Assembly (NCBI GenBank): GCA_028701555.1
Contig: JAQVQN010000133.1
Location: forward strand, 1 to 6,834
DNA from: Kiritimatiellia bacterium
Lineage (GTDB): Bacteria > Verrucomicrobiota > Kiritimatiellia > RFP12 > UBA1067
Length of the DNA stretch: 6,834 nucleotides
Direction: 5' to 3'
The notes under the pieces were generated by a model, which saw only the letters and a program-made list of their open reading frames with translations, was not told the DNA's origin and made no database searches. Position numbers and translations under genes: made by a program. This document shows, piece by piece, positions 1-5,730 of the stretch (the stretch's first letter is position 1; each line of letters begins with the position of its first letter).

Positions 1-609
1 CATCTGCAAAACAGGGCCGAGATTGTCGAGGCTCAAACCGTGTCCGGCATTGACTTGTAACCCCGAGACGCGTGCCAGCCGCGCAGCGCTCAGCAAACGC
101 TCGAGTTCCGCCTCGCGCGCATGTCCTGATTGCTCGGCATAGGCACCGGTGTGCAGTTCGACGCACGGTGCGCCGATCTCGGCAGAGGCCTCGACCTGGC
201 GCGGTTCGGGATCGATGAACATGCTGACCGTGATGCCAGCCCGGCTCAATTCCGCCACTACCGGCGCGAGGCTCGCGCGCTGTCCCGCCACATCCAGCCC
301 GCCCTCAGTAGTGAGTTCCTCGCGACGTTCCGGCACTATGCAAACCTCTTCGGGCTTCACATCCAGAGCCACCGCCACTATGTCGGGATTGTTGGCCATC
401 TCCAGATTCATGCGCGTTGTCAGTGACTCCCGCAAGGCGTAGACGTCGGCATCCTGGATATGCCGCCGGTCCTCGCGCAAATGGATCGTGATGCCGTGCG
501 CGCCTGCCTGCTCACACAGCGCGGCCGCCTCCAGAATGCTCGGATAAACCGTGCGCCGCGCCTGGCGCAGCGTGGCCACATGGTCGATGTTCACTCCCAG
601 CCGTATCAT
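1..609 (-). CDS. pdxJ: Pyridoxine 5'-phosphate synthase PdxJ (C-terminus cut off by window edge)
   Basis: PdxJ condenses 1-deoxy-D-xylulose 5-phosphate with 3-amino-2-oxopropyl phosphate to give pyridoxine 5'-phosphate, the last ring-closing step of DXP-dependent vitamin B6 synthesis in the cytosol. The 203 codons visible begin MIRLGVNIDHVATLRQAR, the typical family N-terminus. Other conserved blocks follow: ITIHLREDRRHI (residues 40-51, with His43), NLEMA (Glu70), VPERREELTTEGGLDV (92-107), CVELHTGAYA (149-158, Glu151) and VNAGHGL (186-192, His190). These His and Glu residues match the catalytic positions known in E. coli PdxJ. Family members are about 240 residues, so roughly 35-40 residues lie beyond base 1. 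The ATG at 609-607 follows a strong GGAGGTG ribosome site (complement of about 614-620). It reads away from the TRL gene, with a promoter candidate at 693-721. No frameshift or odd residue is seen. Confidence 0.96.
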   Translation of the reverse strand, partial: MIRLGVNIDHVATLRQARRTVYPSILEAAALCEQAGAHGITIHLREDRRHIQDADVYALRESLTTRMNLEMANNPDIVAVALDVKPEEVCIVPERREELTTEGGLDVAGQRASLAPVVAELSRAGITVSMFIDPEPRQVEASAEIGAPCVELHTGAYAEQSGHAREAELERLLSAARLARVSGLQVNAGHGLSLDNLGPVLQM

Positions 610-692
610 TTCGCACCTCCATCCCTTCTAATATAGCGCCACGTACCGTAATCGCTGGCCACATTAAGCATCGGATTAATGAACTGCCTTGG

Positions 693-721
693 AGTATAGC
701 GCACCATACCCGCCGCCGCAA
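693..721 (-). promoter_or_regulatory. Sigma70-like promoter candidate for pdxJ
   Basis: On the minus strand, TTGCGG (721-716) and TATACT (698-693) are separated by 17 bases. The -10 matches consensus at 5 of 6 positions and the -35 at its TTG core. Transcription would start near 686 and give a leader of about 77 nt before the pdxJ ATG. A 6-bp inverted repeat, CATTAA / TTAATG (662-667 and 676-681), falls just downstream of that start and could be an operator or leader hairpin; that role is speculation. Confidence 0.45.
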
Positions 722-783
722 TGCAATGCGCGTGGAAGCTTGACCTCAAATAGCATATATGCAACCATAAACACCGTACTTGG

Positions 784-797
784 GGGGTTATTACCCC
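784..797 (+). promoter_or_regulatory. Small GC-rich hairpin/operator candidate upstream of the TRL gene
   Basis: GGGGT (784-788) and ACCCC (793-797) are perfect inverted 5-mers around TATT. The element ends 26 bases before the ribosome site GGAG (824-827). No T-run follows on either strand, so it is not a terminator. It could be a protein-binding site or a 5'-leader stem that stabilises the mRNA; neither can be decided from sequence alone. Confidence 0.3.
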
Positions 798-834
798 AGA
801 AGCTTAAACGTTAAAAACTGATCGGAGTCGTTTC

Positions 835-1158
835 ATGAAAAAAATTATCGTGCTTTCCATGCTTTGCGCCAGTGCCGTTATGCTGACCGGCTGCGGAGTA
901 TTTCCGACTAAAGGCACTGTTATGGCGCCTATCACTCTGGAACATGTGGCCTCCGGACCGTTTGTCGACAACAGTGTTCGTCCGCTCAAACGTGGCGAGA
1001 CCACCAGCGGCGGCATCATTCTGTTCGGCACTGGCGATGCCTCAATAAGCACTGCGATGCGCAACGGCGGCATCACCAAGGTGCATCATGTCGACTACAG
1101 CGTGATGAACATACTGTTCCTCTACTCTGAAATCAAGACGATCGTCTACGGGGAATAA
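835..1158 (+). CDS. TRL-like family small lipoprotein
   Basis: This is a 107-residue predicted lipoprotein. The N-terminus MKKIIVLSMLCASAVMLTGC is a type II signal peptide with lipobox LTGC, so Cys20 would be lipidated. Gly21 rather than Asp follows it, so outer-membrane sorting is plausible in a diderm with a Lol system. The mature part fits the TRL-like family (Pfam TRL, function unknown): GTGDAS (65-70), GGITKVHHVD (78-87) and the C-terminal TIVYGE (102-107) are the family's recurring blocks, and the length is normal. The ATG at 835 is supported by GGAG at 824-827 with a 7-base spacer. The gene is probably monocistronic. Its 3' end overlaps the convergent lipoprotein gene by 13 bp, and its terminator candidate lies inside that neighbour. 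Family assignment is from recalled motif similarity; the biological role is not known. Confidence 0.85.
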   Translation: MKKIIVLSMLCASAVMLTGCGVFPTKGTVMAPITLEHVASGPFVDNSVRPLKRGETTSGGIILFGTGDASISTAMRNGGITKVHHVDYSVMNILFLYSEIKTIVYGE

Positions 1159-1790
1159 GCTAGAGCCTGTCGGGGCAGATCCGCCTCGCGTAAAGCAGCG
1201 GTCAGTCCCGACAAAACTTTTGTGAACGCCGCTCCGAAAGCTTCGGACGCGGCGTTTTTGTTAGCCGGATCGAATGGCTCGCGCGCCTCGCGTTCTGCGT
1301 CGAACAAAACCCGGAACTGCGGACTCTGCTCGTCCAGCACCAGCAGCCGCAAACTCACCACGGCAGCCGGGCCGTCCGTATAATCCAGGTAAAGCCCGCT
1401 GACCAGACCTTCAATTCCGAGCGGAACAACAGTGCCTGCTCCTGCGTCGTAAATCGCCTGGAAGATTCCGGCATCCGCCAGATAGCGCGCCGCCTGTGAT
1501 CTGATCAGTGTCTGCGGCGGTGCCAGCCAGCCGTTATAAAAATCCGTCACATACTCTCCGCCGGCGCGTCGCACGATGAAGGCGCGCGAGTCAAACGGTG
1601 GCAAGGCACGGAATGTACGAATCTTGGCCGCCGCGAAACGCGGCCCTTCCTTTTCCCGACGGACTGCCTGACCGGCCTCGGGCACGAAAGTACGCCTGCG
1701 CGCCAGCGCTAGGCGCTGAACGGTCTTGCCGCCGAAACACCCGCCCGCCAAAACAGCCGTCACCAAAATCCAAAAACACTGGTATCTCAT
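1146..1790 (-). CDS. ABC-type transport auxiliary lipoprotein (PqiC/YmbA-like) of the MCE system
   Basis: This 214-residue predicted lipoprotein is the last gene of the mlaE-mlaF-mlaD operon. Its N-terminus MRYQCFWILVTAVLAGGC is a type II signal with Cys18 as the lipidated residue; the lipobox AGGC is slightly off the usual LAGC. The body resembles the ABC-transport auxiliary family (PF03886, PqiC-like). FIVRR (71-75) and YVTDFYNGWLAPP (80-92) match the family's 'Y..D....W...P' core, followed by a long alpha/beta tail of usual length. In PqiC-type systems this lipoprotein sits at the outer membrane and partners the MCE protein in lipid transfer; that role is inferred here from position and fold family. 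The ATG at 1790 follows AGGAG with good spacing. It is 158 bp from mlaD, with a large inverted repeat between. Its 3' end overlaps the convergent TRL gene by 13 bp and encloses that gene's terminator. Confidence 0.82.
   Translation of the reverse strand: MRYQCFWILVTAVLAGGCFGGKTVQRLALARRRTFVPEAGQAVRREKEGPRFAAAKIRTFRALPPFDSRAFIVRRAGGEYVTDFYNGWLAPPQTLIRSQAARYLADAGIFQAIYDAGAGTVVPLGIEGLVSGLYLDYTDGPAAVVSLRLLVLDEQSPQFRVLFDAEREAREPFDPANKNAASEAFGAAFTKVLSGLTAALREADLPRQALAYSP
1225..1259 (+). terminator. Rho-independent terminator for the TRL gene, inside the convergent CDS
   Basis: AACGCCGC-TCCGAA (1225-1238) pairs with TTCGGA-GCGGCGTT (1242-1256). This gives a 14-bp stem with one bulged C (1248) and a three-base loop, running straight into a T-run (1255-1259). 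The order of stem and T-run fits termination of plus-strand transcripts, 66 bases after the TRL stop. On the minus strand no U-run follows the same hairpin, so it should not stop the lipoprotein mRNA. It occupies roughly codons 178-189 of the minus-strand lipoprotein gene. Confidence 0.75.
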
Positions 1791-1846
1791 AATTTCTCCT
1801 GCTTAGGCTTTTGCAATGCTCGAATTTTATCCCGCAAACGCTTCAC

Positions 1847-1920
1847 CGGCTCGCGGTGACGCTCGCCCCCCAGCACTTTTCTTTCCCGCAGGTCTGGAGG
1901 GCGAGCGTCCCCGCGAGCCG
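1847..1920. repeat. 27-bp GC-rich imperfect inverted repeat (REP/MITE-like hairpin)
   Basis: The arms at 1847-1873 and 1894-1920 are reverse complements at 25 of 27 positions and flank a 20-base pyrimidine-rich loop. The arm core is GACGCTCGCCC on the left and GGGCGAGCGTC on the right. It lies between mlaD (stop at 1949) and the downstream lipoprotein gene (start at 1790), so it is transcribed in the operon mRNA as a very stable hairpin. No T-run follows on the minus strand, so it is not a standard terminator. It could tune expression of the distal gene or stabilise upstream mRNA. The sequence resembles dispersed intergenic elements I associate with Kiritimatiellota-type genomes; this is recollection, not a search. 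Confidence 0.75.
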
Positions 1921-1948
1921 CAGCTACACGTACACGCACCCACGCACA

Positions 1949-3061
1949 TCATGGTGCGCGGGTCTCCGGCAGCTCTTCCGGCGGCCTACCGAAAAGCAGC
2001 GCGGCCGGATTGTCGCCGAGTTCCCGCACCAACCGGTCCAATCCTTCTGAAGCCCGTTTAAGGCCGCTGACCAAGTCGTCCAGCGCGTCTTGTTGAACCA
2101 ACGCAGTGCGGCTGAGGGTCTGCGAGGTCTGCCGCAGCGCCGTGACGGCCTCATACACATTGTCACTGTTGTTTGTGACCATCCCCTGCAGTGCGTCCAG
2201 CAGACCTTCCGATCGGGCAACCGTTCCGGCCAATGATCGCGCCAGCGGTGTTATTTCGGCTTCGACACCTTCGGCCGAGCGCCGGGCGCTGGCTACCGTG
2301 GCGGCGAACTCCGCAGGCAGCGCGGCCAGCTCCGGCGACTCTACAAGCTGTTTCAACGCCCGGTTGGTATCGCGCAGTTCATGCAGCATCACAGTCGCCT
2401 CGCCGCTCAAGGCCGAGACGTCAACGTTGTTGAGCTTGTCCTGCAGAAGCGTCAAAGTTGCGAGAAGCTCGTCACCCAGTTTTGGCAGGTCAATCGCGCT
2501 TAATTTCACGAACACGTCATCGATCGACTTCTTGATCGTTGTCATGGTACTCAAAGTGGCGGGTATATAAGGATTACGCGGCTTCCAGGAGATCTCATCG
2601 ACCGACGCAGCCTCTTTACCCAAAGGCACGTAGTCCAGTTCCAGAAAGGCCAGGCCGGTCACGCCGGACATTGAGGTTTTGACGCGCAGGCCATGTGTCA
2701 CCAAGGTTTCCAGCACCGTCTCGGCATCCTGCGAGTCCAACAGCCCGAAGCGCTCAGGATCAAGCGCCATGACCACCATGATCTGCCGGGCGGCGGCGTG
2801 ATCCAGGCTTTTGCCTCCGGCAATGCCGTACGCGCTGTAAACAAAACCGATACGCTTGACCTCGCCGACCGGCACACCGCGGTATTTGACCGGAGAGCCG
2901 ATGTCCAGTCCAGTTATAGATTCGGCAAAATAGGTCTCGGCCAGCACCACCCGCTTGTTAAAGACGCGTGAGCCAGCGATACCGATCGCCAAAAGCATAA
3001 GAGCGGCCCCCGTCAACACGAAAAACCCGATCTTCGCGTAATTTGCCCGGTTCTCATTCAT
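1949..3061 (-). CDS. mlaD: MlaD/MCE-domain lipid-transport protein
   Basis: This is the substrate-binding MCE subunit of an Mla-type ABC lipid transporter. The 370 residues begin with a short cytosolic tail and one membrane helix (about 10-30, IGFFVLTGAALMLLAIGIAG), then an MCE domain at about 40-145. Family hallmarks are GLDIGSPVKYRGVPVGEV (51-68) and SGVTGLAFLEL (132-142), followed by the usual YIPATLS (165-171). Residues 175-350 are a long helical, coiled-coil-like region rich in Leu/Ala heptads. The tail DNPAALLFGRPPEELPE (350-366) is typical of MCE proteins of this type. Such proteins form hexameric rings that sit on MlaE in the periplasm. The ATG at 3061 follows AGGGGTG. It lies 101 bp after mlaF, with a periodic repeat in the gap, and 158 bp before the auxiliary lipoprotein gene. 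It is longer than E. coli MlaD (about 180 residues), because of the helical extension. Confidence 0.93.
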   Translation of the reverse strand: MNENRANYAKIGFFVLTGAALMLLAIGIAGSRVFNKRVVLAETYFAESITGLDIGSPVKYRGVPVGEVKRIGFVYSAYGIAGGKSLDHAAARQIMVVMALDPERFGLLDSQDAETVLETLVTHGLRVKTSMSGVTGLAFLELDYVPLGKEAASVDEISWKPRNPYIPATLSTMTTIKKSIDDVFVKLSAIDLPKLGDELLATLTLLQDKLNNVDVSALSGEATVMLHELRDTNRALKQLVESPELAALPAEFAATVASARRSAEGVEAEITPLARSLAGTVARSEGLLDALQGMVTNNSDNVYEAVTALRQTSQTLSRTALVQQDALDDLVSGLKRASEGLDRLVRELGDNPAALLFGRPPEELPETRAP

Positions 3062-3086
3062 TGCACACCCCTGCTCATGCCCTGTC

Positions 3087-3139
3087 TTTCATGAAGTTTC
3101 ATGGTTAAAAACCCTCCGTGCCCTTCGTGCCTTTGCGTG
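3087..3139. repeat. Periodic 9-10 bp intergenic repeat between mlaF and mlaD
   Basis: Plus strand: CCCTCCGTG (3112-3120), CCCTTCGTG (3121-3129) and CCTTTGCGTG (3130-3139) are adjacent near-copies of one unit. Two copies of TTTCATG (3087-3093, 3097-3103) repeat with a 10-bp step just before them. A short inverted pair, GGTT/AACC, separates the two blocks on the minus strand. The element fills about half of the 101-bp gap in an operon whose preceding junction is only 4 bp, which suggests an inserted or expanding repeat. Similar 'CACGAAGG'-type tracts are common between genes in some PVC-group genomes (recollection). Confidence 0.6.
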
Positions 3140-3162
3140 AGACATGCCTGCTCCCTGCCATC

Positions 3163-3915
3163 TCAATCTTTGCCTTCACGGTTGAAAAAAGCGCGCACTG
3201 CCGCGCAAGGCGGGTTGTCGCGCAGTTCCGATGGCCTGCCCTCCGCCAACATGCTGCGGCTGGGCTTGTCCAGCATGATGCAGCGGCCGGCCACGGCAAA
3301 GATACTCGCCAGCTCATGCGTCACCATCACCACCGTGACGCCCTGCAGGTCGCGTATGCGCAGTATCAGTCGGTCAAGCCCCGCCGAAGTCACCGGGTCA
3401 AGGCCAGCCGAAGGCTCGTCCAGCAAAAGGATCTCCGGGTCAAGCGCCATGGCACGCGCGATGGCCGCCCTTTTCTTCATGCCTCCGCTGATTTCAGCCG
3501 GGAAAAAAGAAGCGTACTCTTTAAGCCCGACCAGCTCGAGCTTCATCTCGGCCAGCAAACAGCGCGCGTCGCGCGGCAGGTCGGTGAATGACTCTAGCGG
3601 CAGGCTGACATTCTCGAGCAGGGTCATGGAGCCAAACAGCGCACCGCTCTGATAAGCCATGCCAAAATGCCGCAGTGCGCGCGCGCGGTCCGCCTGGCTC
3701 CCGCCGGTAACGGGATCGCCCATCAACCGTATTTCGCCAGCCAGCGGCGGCGTGAGACCGGCCATGTGCTTGAGCAAAGTGCTTTTTCCGCAGCCCGACC
3801 CCCCGAGGATCGCAAATATCTCGCCACGTCTGACATTGAACGATATGCCCTCAAGCACCGGCACGTCATATCCCGCGCAAACGTTATCAACTGTAATGAC
3901 AATGTCGTCCGGCAT
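3163..3915 (-). CDS. mlaF: MlaF-type ABC transporter ATPase
   Basis: This 250-residue cytosolic ATPase powers the MlaE permease. All ABC motifs are intact: Walker A GGSGCGKST (38-46), Q-loop Gln89 in AYQSG, signature ISGGM (142-146, the Mla variant of LSGGQ), Walker B ILLLDEP (162-168) with catalytic Glu167, D-loop GLDP (171-174) and switch His200 in VMVTH. FPAEISGGMKKRAAIARA is typical of MlaF/Ttg2A proteins. I chose the ATG at 3915 (MPDDIVITVDNV), which aligns with family N-termini. The reading frame stays open to 4011, but the extra 32 residues lie inside the mlaE coding region and do not look like ABC sequence. The ribosome site is weak: GGGGAT lies in the end of mlaE, 11 bases upstream. 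The start is 4 bp after the mlaE stop, so translation is probably coupled. Confidence 0.95.
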   Translation of the reverse strand: MPDDIVITVDNVCAGYDVPVLEGISFNVRRGEIFAILGGSGCGKSTLLKHMAGLTPPLAGEIRLMGDPVTGGSQADRARALRHFGMAYQSGALFGSMTLLENVSLPLESFTDLPRDARCLLAEMKLELVGLKEYASFFPAEISGGMKKRAAIARAMALDPEILLLDEPSAGLDPVTSAGLDRLILRIRDLQGVTVVMVTHELASIFAVAGRCIMLDKPSRSMLAEGRPSELRDNPPCAAVRAFFNREGKD

Positions 3916-3919
3916 GCGT

Positions 3920-5008
3920 TCAGATCCCCAGAATATACGATAAAACGGCAAAGATTCCGTCGCAAACCGTGATGAGCACCAGACTGCCCACCACAGCGGC
4001 GGTGGCCGCACGCCCGACCGCGTCCGCCGTGCGGCTGGCGCGCAGCCCCTGCGAGCAACCCACCAGCCCGACCAGCAGACCGAATACCGCCGCCTTGGAA
4101 AGTCCCAGCAAAACGTTGCTCAAATGCGTAGAGTTAAAAACGTGCTGCCAGTAGGTCGTGGCTGGTATGCCTAGCGACATCAACACCAAAACTCCTCCAG
4201 CCAAACCGGAGACAATCGTGAAAATCGTCAGAAACGGCATCACCAGTGTCGCCGCTATCACACGGGGCATGGCCAGAAACACCACCGGGGGCAGACCGAG
4301 GGTGACCAGCGCGTCGATCTCTTCATTGACCTTCATGCTGCCCAGTTCAGCAGCGAAGGCCGAGCCGGACCTACCTGCCAGGATAATAGCTGTGATCAGC
4401 GCGCCGAGTTCGCGAAACAGGCCGACGGCGATCAGATCGGCCACGTAAACCTCCACTCCGAACTGGCGGAAAGAGGTGGCTGACATAAAGGCCAGTATCA
4501 CACCCAGCAGGAATCCGATCAGCAGGATTATCGGCAGGGCATCCACCCCGACGCGCTCTAAATGCAGCATGGTGTCGCGCAGGCGCAGACGCCCGGGCCG
4601 CGCCAGCAGCTTAAAAGCCGACACCGTCATCTCGCCCAAAAAAGCCAACTGTTCGCAAATGTTGTCGAAAATCTCCACTACGGCTTTGCCGATCTGCACC
4701 GGTGTCTCGGTGCGGCGCGCCGAGTTGCCGGCCTCGGCGTTGTCCAGAAAGCGCTTGACCTCGAAAAGGCGCAAGGTGCGGGCCACCACCCCATTACGGT
4801 CTTGGCAGACTATTGCAAACCCCTGCGTCGCTGAGCGCCGGTGAAGCTCAAGGATCAGTGCTTCGCCAGACCCCGCGCAGGATTTGACGTCATCCGCAAC
4901 GACGACCAGTTCATCCGCAGAGCTCAGACGCGTGATCGCAGGCATGGTCTCCTGCCATAGGCGGGCGATGTTTTCCGCTGAGCATTCTTCTGGCAGCGAC
5001 AAATACAT
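3920..5008 (-). CDS. mlaE: MlaE-type ABC transporter permease with N-terminal STAS-like domain
   Basis: This is the inner-membrane permease of the lipid transporter, 362 residues. Residues 1-95 form a soluble region with the alpha/beta pattern of a STAS (MlaB-like) domain (ADELVVVADD, SGEALILELHRR, GFAIVCQD). Residues 105-362 are the MlaE domain: an amphipathic region, several hydrophobic helices, and the family signature FRELGALITAIILAGRSGSA (198-217) continuing through AELGSMKVNEEIDAL (220-234). A later GCSQGL (317-322) is also typical. Fusion of the STAS part to the permease explains why no separate mlaB gene is present. It is the first gene of the operon. The ATG at 5008 has no Shine-Dalgarno sequence, and the promoter candidate at 5021-5049 leaves only a 5-6 nt leader. 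A Met at residue 22 (4945) has GGAG upstream but too close, and starting there would trim the STAS domain. Confidence 0.93.
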   Translation of the reverse strand: MYLSLPEECSAENIARLWQETMPAITRLSSADELVVVADDVKSCAGSGEALILELHRRSATQGFAIVCQDRNGVVARTLRLFEVKRFLDNAEAGNSARRTETPVQIGKAVVEIFDNICEQLAFLGEMTVSAFKLLARPGRLRLRDTMLHLERVGVDALPIILLIGFLLGVILAFMSATSFRQFGVEVYVADLIAVGLFRELGALITAIILAGRSGSAFAAELGSMKVNEEIDALVTLGLPPVVFLAMPRVIAATLVMPFLTIFTIVSGLAGGVLVLMSLGIPATTYWQHVFNSTHLSNVLLGLSKAAVFGLLVGLVGCSQGLRASRTADAVGRAATAAVVGSLVLITVCDGIFAVLSYILGI

Positions 5009-5020
5009 AATTTATTAGTA

Positions 5021-5049
5021 ATCATACACTTAGTGCCCAAGAGCTTCAA
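5021..5049 (-). promoter_or_regulatory. Sigma70-like promoter candidate for the mlaE operon
   Basis: Minus strand: TTGAAG (5049-5044), a 17-base spacer and TATGAT (5026-5021). The -10 matches consensus at 5 of 6 positions and the -35 at 4 of 6. The predicted start near 5014 is only about 6 nt upstream of the mlaE ATG, so the transcript would be nearly leaderless. This fits the lack of a ribosome site there. Confidence 0.5.
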
Positions 5050-5098
5050 GGATGCTTTAGGAAACAGGGAAAAATAGCAAAAAGACGCATTCTCGTGT

Positions 5099-5127
5099 TT
5101 GCACTGCGTCACACAATCGGTTATAGT
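5099..5127 (+). promoter_or_regulatory. Sigma70-like promoter candidate for the repeat-protein gene
   Basis: Plus strand: TTGCAC (5099-5104), a 17-base spacer and TATAGT (5122-5127, 5 of 6 to consensus). A start near 5134 would give a leader of about 66 nt ending in the GAGG ribosome site (5191-5194). It lies back to back with the mlaE operon promoter; the two -35 boxes are 49 bp apart, so a shared regulator is possible but no operator is obvious. Confidence 0.5.
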
Positions 5128-5199
5128 AAAGCTGAAATCACGGTTTAAAGCCTGAATTGAAAAGGGGCGCGAACCGATCTAAACAACGACGAGGTTACC

Positions 5200-5709
5200 A
5201 TGAAAAAAATGATGTTGGGATTGGCGTTGGCGGGCTTGGTTATCAGCGGAGCCTCTGCGGCTGAAAGAGTCAGATGGCCAGTATGGTTCGCTTTTAATGA
5301 CTCAGAGGATATTGATGTTATAGGCTTGCGCTTTACGCTGCCTTCCGGGTATTGCGAACAGGTTACCGGTTTGGATCTCGGCTTGATCGGACGCTCGCAG
5401 TATTTCAACGGCATTCAGATCAACCTCCTGCGCAACGATGTCAAGGACGAGCTGGCTGGGTTCCAGATCGGCTGCTACAACTCGGCTGGTCTCGGAAACA
5501 TGATGGGCCTGCAGGCTGGCCTGTGGAACGAGTCCAAGACCATGTACGGCTTCCAGGCCGGTTTGGTCAATCTGGCGGACTACGCCAATGGCTTTCAGGT
5601 CGGCCTGATCAACCGCGCCGAAGACATGTACGGTTTCCAGATCGGCCTGATCAATGTCATACGTGGCAGTCAAGTGCCTTTCTGCCCGATCATCAACATC
5701 GGATTCTGA
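5200..5709 (+). CDS. Exported GxQxGLxN-repeat protein (LA_2272-like surface repeat family)
   Basis: This 169-residue protein begins with a type I signal peptide, MKKMMLGLALAGLVISGASA, likely cut after Ala20 (ASA-AE). From residue 42 to 153 it is made of about eight units of 14-16 residues, each starting with a Gly at 42, 57, 71, 87, 103, 117, 131 and 145. The clearest are GFQAGLVN, GFQVGLIN and GFQIGLIN, with the last four units exactly 14 residues apart. It ends in INIGF; a terminal Phe is common in outer-membrane beta proteins. Alternating polar and hydrophobic residues with Gly/Asn turns suggest short beta strands. The pattern resembles 'LA_2272 family surface repeat-containing' proteins, whose function is unknown. 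The ATG at 5200 follows GAGG with a 5-base spacer. It stands alone between a divergent operon and a terminator. Cell-surface or periplasmic location is inferred. Confidence 0.82.
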   Translation: MKKMMLGLALAGLVISGASAAERVRWPVWFAFNDSEDIDVIGLRFTLPSGYCEQVTGLDLGLIGRSQYFNGIQINLLRNDVKDELAGFQIGCYNSAGLGNMMGLQAGLWNESKTMYGFQAGLVNLADYANGFQVGLINRAEDMYGFQIGLINVIRGSQVPFCPIINIGF

Positions 5710-5730
5710 AGAACCCCCGGATGATAACGA

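Larger units (their letters stand above)
610..834. other. Divergent intergenic region between pdxJ and the TRL lipoprotein gene
   Basis: This AT-richer stretch separates two divergent genes. Besides the pdxJ promoter candidate it holds the perfect 10-bp palindrome GCATATATGC (753-762) and a small hairpin, GGGGT-TATT-ACCCC (784-797). The plus-strand promoter of the TRL gene is not clear. TTGACC at 740-745 is a good -35, but the best A/T-rich -10 candidates near 764-771 give a spacer of 18-20 bases and poor matches. I see no tRNA, small ORF or riboswitch fold here. Confidence 0.5.

Noticed and set aside
1211..1223. ACAAAA-C-TTTTGT inverted repeat near the TRL stop
   Set aside because: It is short, AT-only apart from the ends, and lies within codons of the lipoprotein gene. 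It is more likely chance than a second terminator or operator.
1811..2061. Two overlapping plus-strand open frames of about 80 codons across the mlaD/lipoprotein spacer
   Set aside because: They run through the inverted repeat and the antisense of mlaD and have no good ribosome site. Their sequence is a translation of the repeat.
2106..2570. A 154-codon plus-strand frame antisense to mlaD
   Set aside because: It is Ser/Arg/Ala-rich shadow sequence with no domain. The minus strand encodes a clear MCE protein.
3101..3652. A 183-codon plus-strand frame antisense to mlaF
   Set aside because: The minus strand carries every ABC ATPase motif. This frame is low-complexity shadow sequence.
3916..4011. 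N-terminal extension of the MlaF frame by 32 residues
   Set aside because: The extension lies inside the mlaE C-terminal coding region and lacks ABC family similarity. The ATG at 3915 gives the normal family start and a tight 4-bp spacing.
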